From: Palaemon carinicauda
Lineage: Eukaryota > Arthropoda > Malacostraca > Decapoda > Palaemonidae
Reading direction: 5' to 3'
Assembly (NCBI RefSeq): GCF_036898095.1
Contig: NC_090746.1
Location: 112,516,607 to 112,580,606, forward strand
Length of the DNA: 64,000 bases
Part shown: positions 44,042-54,103 of the stretch, piece by piece
Layout of the letters: the number at the start of each line of letters is the position of its first letter
Position numbering within the stretch: position 1 is the stretch's first letter
Translations under genes and position numbers: made by a program
Notes under the pieces: generated by a model
The model's database searches: none
Told to the model about the DNA's origin: nothing
The model's input: only the letters and a program-made list of their open reading frames with translations

Positions 44042-44656
44042 GTTTTTAATCCTAATAACCCTCTAGTTTTAAAGATTTTAGAATGGCTTTTCATTATTGG
44101 ACGGAGAGGTATAACAGTTCAATTTTGTTGGGTTCCAGCACATGTAGGTGTGTCCGGGAATGAGAAGGCAGATTCACTGGCTGAGGAGGCTGCATCCGAG
44201 TTGCTGCCAAGAAGGTATCCCATTCCCTGTAATGATTTCTTACCTGACATCAAGAAATTGGTTTGCAATAAATGGCAACAGCAAAGGGATAGTCAAGATG
44301 GCAATAAAATGCGAGAGATAACAAATGACATATCTCCTTGGAGGTATAATATGATGCCCCGAAAATGGGAGACTTCTCTTTGTCGTCTCCGTATTGGTCA
44401 CACTCGGTTGACACACGAGTTTCTGCTGAAGGGCCAACACCAACCGTATTGTGACGACTGTTTAGTACCTCTAACAGTAAGGCATTTGTTGACCGAATGC
44501 CCCAATTATAACAACTTGCGGAATAGATATTTGTTTGAGGCTCGAGGTGAGGGTGGCAGGTTCATCCTTGCCAAGATTCTTGGAAATGATGTGTCCTACC
44601 ATGCAAGTGGCATTTTTAGATTTCTTTCAGAAGCAGGTCTTCTGAAAAATATTTAA
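44042..44656 (+). pseudogene. I-LINE a ORF2, last part (RNase H end and Cys-His tail)
   Basis: Continues the RNase H domain cut at 37449: FCWVPAHVGVSGNEKADSLA, then RIGHTRLTHEFLLKGQHQPY and CDDCLVPLTVRHLLTEC. This stretch is open and ends with TAA at 44654-44656. Where I-LINE b has its nonsense codon, this copy reads CGA AAA TGG, so lysine is the ancestral residue. Confidence 0.88.
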
Positions 44657-44790
44657 CTTTTATGATTTTAATTGAATACTCTTTTATTTTTTATTTTATT
44701 TTATTGTATATTTTTTTATACATAAATTAAATGTTACCGGCGTCAGTGACCTCAGATGTCAGGATGCTTGAAAACTTTAAATCAATCAAT

Positions 44791-44805
44791 CAACCCCACT
44801 CCGGC
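44791..44805. repeat. Target-site duplication of I-LINE a (right)
   Basis: CAACCCCACTCCGGC after an ATCA-repeat tail (44781-44790); partner of 21382-21396. DIRS-2 resumes here. Confidence 0.85.
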
Positions 44806-45892
44806 GTCCCTCATAGGGCCATAGCCTAGCTTCGGCTTCACGCCTGGAGACTATCCAGCGTCTTCTCGCGGAGAGAGGTTTTTCGCAACAGGTTGCGGAG
44901 AGAATGTCTCGGCACCTGCGAAGGTCCTCTGAGGGAGTCTACCAAGCAAGTGGAGAGTCTTTTGTGGTTGGTGTCGTGGAAGGGGTATCTTTCCACTCGA
45001 TGCCACTATTCCAGCAATAGCGGACTTCCTCGTGTATCTGCGGGAAGAAATGCGCCTTTCTGTCTCGGCAGTGAAAGGCTATCGCTCAGCCTTAAGCTTG
45101 GCCTTCAGATTGAAGGGCGTGGATATTTCTTCATCGCTAGAACTCTCTTTACTCATACGTAGCTATGAGCTTACCTGCCCCCAGTCGGAAGAGAGACCCC
45201 CTCCTTGGAACGTGGTTCGAGTCCTCAGGTCTCTTTAGAGACCTCCCTTCGAGCCATTACGCCAGGCCTCCGATCGCCACCTGTCTTGGAAGACGGCTTT
45301 CCTACTCGCCTTGGCTTCGGCCAAGCTGGTTAGTGAACTTCATGGTCTCTCGTACGACATCGCCCATTCAAGGGGATGATGGGGGGAGGTAACGTTCAGG
45401 TTCGTCCCTGAGTTTGTTGCCAAGACTCAAAATCCTGGAGTTCCGGATCCTCGGTTCGACTCTTTCAGGATCGCGAGTCTCCGTTCTGTAACAAGCGACC
45501 CAGACCAGCTGCTACTATGTCCAGTGAGGTGTCTGAGGCACTACTTGAAGAGAACGGCTGCAGTCCGTCCTGAAGTGCGAGCTTTGTTCGTGAGCACAGG
45601 CAGGACTAAGAGGAGGGTCACCAGGAACACCATCTCAGCTTGGATTCGAAGGGTTATCCACCATTCCCTGAATCCTGACCCTCCTCCGTCACGTCGCCCT
45701 CAGGCCCACGATGTCAGGGGTATTGGTACATCCCTGGCCTTCAAGAGAAACTTCTCGGTGATGCAGGTACTTCAAGCTGGGGTCTGGAAGCGTCAAACGA
45801 CCTTCACAGCCCACTACCTGCAAGACGTGACCCACAGGAGCCTCGATACGTTTTCTATCGGCCCTGTGGTGGCTGCACAACAGCTGGTCTAA
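44806..45892 (+). pseudogene. DIRS-2 tyrosine recombinase (frameshifts and stop)
   Basis: Continues DIRS-2 after the LINE nest. Core-binding part with GFSQQVAERMSRHL-like sequence near 44880, a frameshift near 44942 and a TAG at 45236-45238. The segment ASAKLVSELHGLSYD-like near 45330 has leucine where the catalytic arginine stands in DIRS-3, and extra bases near 45378 shift the frame. The C-terminal 122 codons (45524-45892) are open with HDVRGIGTSLAF and TAHYLQDV. Inactive. Confidence 0.82.
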
Positions 45893-46367
45893 CTTCAGGC
45901 TCCTTTTTGGACAAGTAGCAGTAGGTTGAGGGCGTTGTTACCCGGTCTTAGTCTGCGTGAATGAAAGAGTATGTCTGACCCTTACTTCTTTCTTCATTCT
46001 CCCCTCTCTTGGGGAAGCAGCATCCTGGTCCTCGCATAGCTGACCTCGACCTCTGCAGGTAACCCATGCTTCTTTGTGCTCCTAGTATTAAGCTTAATAC
46101 TGTTGCGTCTCCCATACCCTGACGAGGTGGTATTGGGAACGTCCTATCCTAGAATTCCTATCTGAAGGTCTCAAGGTCAACTTCATAGGACGAGTCACAC
46201 ACTCCTCCTCACACTGCTTATGTAGGCCACTCGTTCCTAGCGATGCTAGGAACTTGTGAGGTACAGGGGCTCCCTCTCTCTAGTGCTGCTCACTGAGGGA
46301 TCGAGCCCCCGGGCAAGCCGAAGTCAGTAAGGCTGGGGACTTTCCACCCTTCCTAAGGGGTAAGTCA

Positions 46368-46472
46368 CCCTATGTAAATAGCGTGGTTTGTATTTCGGTT
46401 ACGGAACAAATGACAAATTCGAAGATAATTTGTATTTTTCCTAACCATACAAACCTTAGCTATTTACACATA
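46368..46472. repeat. DIRS-2 internal complementary region
   Basis: 46368-46410 is the reverse complement of the element's own left end (15430-15472), and 46411 onward that of its right end. Junction GGAACAAA|TGACAAATTC as in DIRS-A. Confidence 0.87.
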
Positions 46473-46515
46473 TGTGCCCGCCATCCCTGACCCCCAAGTC
46501 AAGTCCTACCTCTAA

Positions 46516-46719
46516 GTGAAGTGAAGCAAGTCACCGGTGTGTGGAGGGGGAAGGGGTAGCAAGCTACCCTTCCCCACCACCCACTAACTAGCGCGGGGGT
46601 AATTAACCCTCGTTAAAACTATTGGCTCGTCATTTCCGCTGCGCTAAAAGGTAAACCCTATGTAAATAGCTAAGGTTTGTATGGTTAGGAAAAATACAAA
46701 TTATCTTTGAATTTGTCAT
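46516..46719. repeat. DIRS-2 right inverted terminal repeat
   Basis: Reverse complement of 15430-15612 apart from the outermost ~45-60 bp, which differ between the two ends. Ends at GAATTTGTCAT. Confidence 0.85.
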
Positions 46720-49700
46720 GTTCTTTGAGAAGTCAACAACACAGTAGAGCTGTTTGCAAGGTTCATCCAGGTGAGGGTGATGATGACCAAATCAATGCAA
46801 ACCCATTTCTGTGACTCCTAGTCAGTCGGTGAAGAAACTCTCGTTAACCTTACCAACTTCTGTGACTGGTTTTAACACTGCGGCCATGCCACCCCCCCCC
46901 CCCACCCCACCTGCAGGGGGGAACGTTGATTTGACCTGTTAGATCAATCTGAGACTTTGGAAGGTGTATTTGATTACAGATCCCCACTTTCCACCACTTT
47001 TTGTCTCCAGTCAGTTCAACCTTCACATGACAATTTCGAGAGAGTTAATGAAATACCTTCAGCCTCCCTCTCCTACCTGCCTTATTACCATGACCTCATT
47101 GTCTACAATTGATGCGGGTAGTACAGTACTTGTCTCCCATAGGGAAAGAGGAGAGTGTGCCTTCAGAGCTTCTCAAGGAGATCAATCTCTTCATTGGTTA
47201 TTCATACAAAGAGTGTACAGTACTTCTAAATTTTTTCACAGAGCACAAAGATATTCTAGTCTTCATGAGAGACCTTACGCATGCGCCCATGCTAGCATGT
47301 GCTTACCAGTTATGCACATTCATCAGATGATACCCATTCTCTGACTGCATGCATACTCGCCTGTGAGCGAGCATACTCCTGATCCTAATCGTTCATCTAT
47401 TCGTATGCACTCGCCTTACTAGGCATGCTATCATACTCTCACCTGTTAGGACACATTACTCAAAGCACTCATGTTCATCTCTTAACACACATTTGTCAGA
47501 TTTTGTGGGGTCAGCTTCACGGTATGCTCAGCTTTTCATGCTTGCTTATCTCTTGATGCTTACATTCTTATGTACACAAGTGACATTATACACCCGCTTC
47601 CCCCAATAAGACCACTCTTATCTGAACTTGAACATTCTCCTGTTTGTTAGCACAATCCTCAGATCTTGACACCTTATCTGGGTGTGTCTATAAGAACCCT
47701 CACTTGCCTTCGGAAGTAGGCTCATCACTTTGTGGTCACTTCTGGGCTCGCACACGACAATTATCACACAAACTTCAGGCCAATAGTATTCATCTATGGC
47801 CATGCAGTCTTCAGTGCACGCACACACGCCAAGGAAAACATTACCACTTATTTGCGCACTCTTCTCTTCAAGCACGCTCACCTTAGTAAACACCTCTATG
47901 CAAGTGCAATCGAAGTCTTGTGCTCAGTTTAAGAATAACACGCACACACTGTATTAAGCATACCCACTTGATCTAGAATGTACATGGGTTTGCAGATGCA
48001 CTACTCCCTACATGTGCTCACCTTTTTACACTCCCATGCATCCACGCACGCATGCTTTCCTCTGTGCAGAACTTCCCCTCGTGCTGCAATTGCACACTCC
48101 TTTTCATGCTTGTTTTACTACCGTCATGCATATTATACATGTATAGGGGATTCTTTGGGTCAGAGGCACTTCTCTTCTACAACACATCTGTGCACTTGCG
48201 CCCTCCTGTTAGTGAGCAGTCGCCTCTTAGGTCACACTCACCTATATAGTAGATGAGCACTTACCTGTTCTCTCATGGCCTGGGCAACAAGCATTCACCC
48301 TCCATTGAGTTATTCCATGTACTTCTGTGCTCTCCCTTTCTTTTTTTTACACACTGTGCTCGCCCGCCCTTCAGGCTAAGCACGGTCTTTCTATATTAGA
48401 GCGCACGCTAACCTTGTAGTGCACAATCCTCAGGGGAGGAGCCCACAGCTTTTAGGTCAACGAGTTAGGTTCAAGTGTAAAGTTTTTTCTCATGATTGAT
48501 CCTCATTGATCATTCGCTTTTATAGTCATTGGATATCTCTTTTACGCTCTCCAACTCCTGAGATCTTGTGTGTCCCTGATCATAGAGAGTCTTGATGCAT
48601 GAAGTAATGATTGCCAAAACAAGATACCCATCTAGAAGGAAAGCTTCTTTCTCAATGACAGATAGAACTAGCTCAGAATTTCCATGATCTTGTCAAAGAG
48701 ATTCCCCTGAGCCAAAGGAGGACTGTCCGAGGACAACTCAGTTCATAGGCATTCATGACTTGACTGCAAAATAAAAGGGTACTCCTGAAACTGTAGGAGA
48801 CAGTTCTGCCCCGTCCATTTCATCGGGCTACCATTCAGGCTTGGTTTCTGGCCAGACAGAATTCCTAAATAGTCCTCTGAATGAGTCTACTCCCCATCCC
48901 CTAGGACTGAAGAGTCATTAGACATAACCGACCCTTTATCACCAGACTCTGGTCCTGCTCCATCAGAAGCTGAAACTTTGGAAACCGAGTCACGTTCTTG
49001 AAGGTGCTTTGCCCTTTTCAGGCAGCCAAAGGGCCAGTTAAGAGAGGGAAAGGGGTCGGTAGACAGTCTCTTTGGAGCCCCACAGGGATTGATGTCCTCC
49101 TTGGAACTACCCTAGTCATAAATGGCCAAGGAATTTTTAGACAGCATGTACACCTAGGTCTCCAGTCAGAGTAATTAACTCTAGGCCAGCAGATTAAGTA
49201 AGATCTTATCTCCTGCTCTTTCAAGATAGAAGGTTCTTTGTCCCAGAAAAGGCCATCCAATCTCATCTTTAAATTGATCCAACTGTCACAACATTGACCC
49301 CAGGTACTTCTGTCAAAAGATTGGGAGCACAGACTCCAAGCAACCTGCTGTTTGGACCACTGGTCGGGGATGGGGGATTACTTCGCTTTCTCTCAGGGTC
49401 TCTCCTGTACAAGAGGGAGGATGGATTGAATTGGTGCACCCCCCATTTATCTTATTGCCCATACATTCAGACATCATATATAATTTGTATCTATCATAAC
49501 CTCCAGAAAACAAATCTCAGTCCTGTAAGTTGCACTGCCTCCCGCAACCACGCCACAAGTCCTAGGTTTACCTTGTTAAAAGTTTAACAGCTGTTCCAAC
49601 TTCACTGAAGTCATATTCCTATTAATGGTCTCAGTTTTGTATATTCAGGGAAAATAAGTATTACCATACTATAAACATTTAATTTTTTTCTCATAAATCT

Positions 49701-49926
49701 GTCCGATAAGCACTTGCTGCCATCTGGTCTGCAGATGCTGGTTCTACTAATTTTGATATTTTTACAAATTACATCTCCTGAACTCATCAGCCCTTCCTTT
49801 ACTTGTTGTAAACAGTTTATCTTCTCTGGTTCCTATAATAGTGCCACTGGTGGTATATTCTTGAAAGTGTAATGACTTTGCTGTAACACATAAGCATCCT
49901 TCTCTAGGTCACATTCTCAATCCACA
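46720..49926. other. Unassigned intronic stretch, possibly an old DIRS relic
   Basis: 3.2 kb between DIRS-2 and DIRS-3 without a supportable gene. About 47340-48300 has many short repeats of the type CATACTCGCC, GCACGCTCACC and CACTCACC, reminiscent of decayed RS-rich gag codons. About 48980-49180 reads in fragments like a basic Gag C-terminus (GPVKRGKGVGRQS). The similarity is too weak to call. A poly-C run lies at 46892-46904. The open frames here look like chance. Confidence 0.35.
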
Positions 49927-50113
49927 TTTGTTCCGTAACCGAAATACAAACCACGCTATTTACATAGGGTTTACTTTCGGCGTAGCTGAAATGACGAGCC
50001 ATTAGAATTTTAACGAGGGTTAACTACCCCCCACTAGTTAGCAGGGGTAGGGAAGGGGTAGCTTGCTACCTCTCTCCCCCCACACACTGGTGAGTTGTCT
50101 CACTTCACTTTTG
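49927..50113. repeat. DIRS-3 left inverted terminal repeat
   Basis: Same sequence as the DIRS-2 left repeat with scattered changes; reverse complement of 57622-57823 beyond the terminal ~43 bp. Contains the palindromic AGGGGTAGCTTGCTACC core. Confidence 0.85.
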
Positions 50114-50236
50114 GCTCGGACGAAGTACAGACGTTGCTGTTTTCGTCCTCGTTAATGACAGCCTTAATTTGTTTTTGTGCTTTTTCTAGTTCTGTGTGTT
50201 TGGAAGTTGGCCTCGACTGTTATCTTCCTTTTGCGC

Positions 50237-53200
50237 AAATGCCCTGGACTCGCTGGCCGCCCTTGTGGGACCTTCATGTCAGCGGAGGACACCGATCCTC
50301 ACACCCTTTGCCCGCAGTGCCGAGGCCGACGGTGTGATAGGGAAAATACTTGCAGTGAGTGTAGGGAGTGGTCTGCCTCCCAGTGGGAGAAGTTTGGCCG
50401 TCGGCGTAAGAAGAAGTCCAAGAGAGACCGTTCTCCTTCAGGGGCAACCTTGAAGAAGGAAGGCTCTAAGGACTCTTCTTCCGCCGCTTGAACCTCCTCC
50501 GAAGCTCCCACTTGATCGGTCTCTCGTGAGAGACTGCCGAGTGGTAGCGCAGGCCCTAGTGGTGTTTCCCGACCTTGGGGTGCGGGTGAGGGCGTTGCCT
50601 CCCTTAGCGTGGCAGCTCCCTCTTCTCCTCCAAGGGAGGATAATTTGGAATTTGATGAATATGACCAACCTGTGTCTAATAATGATTTGTTCCAGCTTTG
50701 GTCTTCCTTTGGGCTTAAGGGCTCGCCCTCCAAGGAAGCCCTGTTTGACCTGATCCAGTTGGGGGCTGCGGTCAACAGTCGCCGGTAATACCGGAGGTAT
50801 TCCCTTCGGATTTTGTCGACACTGTTTTGGCCGAGCCTTCCGATGGGTCTGGTCAAACCCTTGATACTGCTCCTGTTGCGGACGTTGCTGAAGGCTCTCC
50901 GCCCCCCTCCGAAGATCCTTCGAGGGGGGAGGGGAGTCCCACGGTCTCTCCTGCGGGCGGGTCTCCCCCTCAGGGGAACGCGCTGACAGAGACTCCTCTT
51001 CGGAGGACTGATGACCCGGACGCCCTTCCTCGTGGTCGTATTCGACGTAAGGCCCGTCGGCTTCTTTGCAGCCTAGGACTTCCTTCTCCCTATAAGGGAG
51101 TTATGAGGTGCCTCTTTGGGCCGTCCTCTCCTGATCCTCCCCCTAAGGAGGAGCCACCCCGTCAGGAGCAGCCAGTCACAGCAGCGCCCCTTGACCTTTC
51201 CGCGGATCGTTCGCGATCCCCTACGCCTGCCAGCCCCTTGACCTCTCCGCGGATCGTTCGCGATCCCCTACGCCTGCCAGACCTTCCGACCTGCCTTCTC
51301 CGTTCCTGGCTGCAGATGCGCTTTGGGCACCTTTTCACCTTGTTATCCAACAGGCACCGATCCCTTCGGGGAAAAGGGACTCTACTCACGGTGTGGGTAA
51401 GTCCCTTGCGCGTCAGGGTTCCCCTGCGCGCCCACCTGCGCGTTCGCGTGCAGTAGCGCTCAAGCGCTCCCCAGAGTTACAGTCTTCGGACTTAACTCGC
51501 CAGCGCTCTCCTGCTCCGCAGCGATCACCTGCTCGCCAGCGCTCTCCTTCTCGCAGGTCTCCTGCGAAGCAGCGCCCTCATGTTCCTGATTTGCGCAAGG
51601 GGCACCCACGTTCTCCTGTGCGCAGCCGCGCTACTGCTCAGCCTGTTCCTGATGCGCGCCCAGCGCGCCAACAATCACCACCGCGTCCACGATCACCAGA
51701 TCTGGACTTAGGCAAGGGTTCCATCCCGTCGCCTCGCCCACGCGCCTCTGCGCGCCCTTCTGCTCCGGCGCAACAGCGAGCTAAAGCTCCTGTTCGCGAG
51801 CGTTCGCCTGCGTGTTTGTCTCCGTCCACCTCTTTAGATGTGCGCAGTAATCTTACTACGCGCCAACGATCTCCTGCGCGTTCACGCGATCACTCGCCTG
51901 TGCGCAAACGCTCTCCTGAGCGCCATCGCCCTCTTAAGTCTGATCGCCCCAGGTCTCTGACTCGCCCGCGTGATAAATCGCCTGTGCGCAGTCGTTCGCC
52001 CGTCCGTGATACGCGCCGTCGTTCTCCGGAGTACACGCGACATCGCTCGCCAACGCGCCGGCGTTCTCCAACGCACCAGCGCTCTCCGCCTGGCAAACGC
52101 TCGCCAAGTCGCTCGCGACTTTTTTCGCCTGAACGTCGCCGTTCTCCTACCCGCCGCCGACGGTTGCCTAGTGCTCAGCGCACACCTTCACCTACGCGAT
52201 CACGCGCTCCTTCACGTGCGCGCCATCGTGTCCCTTCGCCTGCGCGCCCACTCGCCATATCGCCCCTTCGCCCGCGAGCGAACGCTCCCGCGCGCATTCT
52301 TCCACACGCGGCAATGCGCGCGCGATTCCTCGAATGCCTTTTCGCGTGAGAGCCGCCGCGATCCCCATTCTCGCAGGGATCATCAGCGTGGCCAACTGAT
52401 AGGGACACGGACTTCCAGATCAGCCTCTGGATCGCCACCGCACAAGCGTAGGATTACCTACCAGGACCAGTACCAGGAAGGATCTACGGAGAGGTCTATG
52501 CAACATTCTCTTTCTTCTTCTTTTCAGGCAGTCCCCGTGGTGTCCACTCCGAAGGGTCAGGAGATCCCCTTCCCTCCAGCAGGGATAACTGACAGCGTCA
52601 GTTACCCGTCAGCCTTGGTTCCGTTACATAATGAACGCAGTGGTTCAGGCTGTGAAGCCTGCCCTCGTTGATTTGGGACTTAAACCAACGGCAGACTCAT
52701 CCCCGCTGAAGAGAAGGAGAGGAGTGGACTTCGTGGTGACTTCTCCTCGGGAGAAGTTGGCTCCCAAGAGGTCGGTCAGGAGGACGCCTACGCCTTCTCC
52801 TACGCGTGCTGTTTCTCCTTCTCCTGTGGACGGGGTGGTTCCGTCCTCAGGAGAGTCCAGCGAGGCAGGGTTGTCCCCCACGGCACCAATGGGAGGAACC
52901 CCTCCTCTTCGGAGAGAAACTTCTCGCGAGGAAGCCCCCTTCCGGACCTCTTTGCTGGAGTCCTGTATTCTTCTTAGGAGGGAGCCCAAGGACTCCAAGA
53001 CGATTCCTAAATCGTCATCCAGGATCCGTCCAGAGCCAACTAGACCCCAGGAGGACGTCCACGTATCTCCCCAAGATGAGCCTTTGGGGACCGGAGACTT
53101 AGCTGCCAGTCCGCAAGGAGGAGACCAGTTCGAGTCGGAACACGCTTTCTGGCAGGTCCTAGGCTTGATGAGGCAACTCAACAAGTTTAAGGACCCGGAG

Positions 53201-54103
53201 ACTGCCCCTCGTGAGGGCAAGGACATGGTGCTAGACCAAGTCTACGGCACCCAGAAACCCCCTAAGTCAAGCGCAGATTTGCCTTGGTCCAAAGGGGTGA
53301 AAGGGGCCAGGGACAGGGTCGAAGCCCAGCTCTCCGAGCTCGCCTCCTCCGGTCGTTCTTCTGCCGGGTTCAAACTCCCCCCGCCTCCTCGAGTACATCA
53401 AAGGAGGTACTTTGAGATCATGGGGGAGTCCAGTATGGCCCTTCCGCTCCACCATTCCGTGGAAGAGCTGACCAGGGGAACTCCTCTCGAGAAGCTCTCC
53501 GCCCGGCAGGTGACGTTCTTGGCGTCGGAGATCCTGAACCTTGAGAAGGTCGCGAAGAGTGCCATGTAGGCAACTTCGTGGCTGGACGTTTGGCTGGGAT
53601 CTCTGGGCATCCTATTGCGCTCTGAGGATCTGTCCAAAGAGAGCAATAGGAAGGCTTTGGAGACCTACCTCCTCTCGGGCACGCGTTCGATCGAGTTCCT
53701 CTCTCACCAGGTTGCTAACCTGTGGGCTAACTCGATCCTCAAGCGTCGTGACGCAGTGACCGAGAGGTTCCATCCGAAGGTCCCCGCCATGGACGTCTGC
53801 AGGCTCAGGCACTCCTCCGTCACTGGGAGGGATCTGCTTGAGCCCAGGGACATAGAACGAACAGCTGAGAGGTGGAGGAGATCGAATCAAGATTCTCTCC
53901 TCCAGAGGGCCCTGACATCTCGGCCCTACAAGCCTCCGGCACCTCAACAGCAACAGCAGCCTCGTAAGACACCGAAGCAGACTCCAGCAGCTAAGACAGC
54001 GGTGTCTAAGCCGCAGCCCTTTCAAACCAAGGACAGAAGGTGCGGCAAGTCCTCTAGGGGAGGAAAGAATCCTAGGGGCAGCGGCCGTGGCCGCAAGCAC
54101 TAG
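50237..54103 (+). pseudogene. DIRS-3 gag (start lost, several breaks)
   Basis: The Cys-rich module is present (CPGLAGRPCGTFMS, LCPQCRGRRC, TCSECREWS, about 50238-50370), but the ATG of DIRS-2 is TTG here. TGA at 50489-50491 replaces CAA, one base is missing near 50774, and TAG at 53566-53568 replaces CAG. The RS-rich region is open for 318 codons (51393-52349), with RQRSPARSRDHSPVRKRSPE-like units, then a frame change. The conserved C-terminal part (52631-54103) shows GVDFVVTSPREKLAPKRSVR, HAFWQVLGLMRQLN and ERFHPKVPAMDVCRLRHS. The Gag stop is TAG at 54101-54103. Confidence 0.8.
51393..52349 (+). other. Arg/Ser/Pro-rich (SR-like) domain of DIRS Gag
   Basis: 318 codons made largely of RSP-type units, as in SR splicing-factor domains. 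The same domain is present in DIRS-A (about 4250-5200) and DIRS-2 (about 16790-17900). Arg-rich, phosphorylatable tails are used by some capsid-like proteins for nucleic-acid binding; that role is inferred here. Confidence 0.7.

Larger units (their letters stand above)
21397..44790 (+). mobile_element. I-LINE a: outer I-clade LINE, split by two later LINEs
   Basis: Own sequence: 21397-21856, 32219-37449 and 44042-44790. It starts with CCTCTTAATGGG, the same start as I-LINEs b and c. It encodes a CCHC-type ORF1 and an ORF2 with endonuclease, reverse transcriptase and RNase H, and ends in an ATCA-repeat tail. ORF1 has two frameshifts; ORF2 has a 2-nt deletion and a stop. I-LINE b entered its 5'UTR and I-LINE c its RNase H region. 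I place it in the I superfamily (I or Nimb type) because of the domain set; the exact clade needs a tree. Confidence 0.88.
15430..46719 (+). mobile_element. DIRS-2: full-length DIRS element split by a LINE nest
   Basis: The own sequence is 15430-21396 plus 44806-46719, about 7.9 kb, matching the 7.9 kb of DIRS-3. It has both inverted terminal repeats, the internal complementary region, Gag, RT/RNase H and recombinase, but with many frameshifts and stops. No duplication flanks the ends, as expected for recombinase-mediated insertion. Between RT/RNase H and recombinase it was entered by I-LINE a, with the 15-bp target duplication CAACCCCACTCTGGC/CAACCCCACTCCGGC. Confidence 0.9.

Noticed and set aside
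46964..48256. Short ORFs between DIRS-2 and DIRS-3 as genes
   Set aside because: No recognisable domains, overlapping frames, and low-complexity His/Cys/Ser-rich translations typical of non-coding CA- and CT-rich sequence.
51393..52349. A host SR splicing-factor gene on the basis of RS repeats
   Set aside because: It is flanked on both sides by DIRS Gag sequence and recurs at the same place in three DIRS copies.
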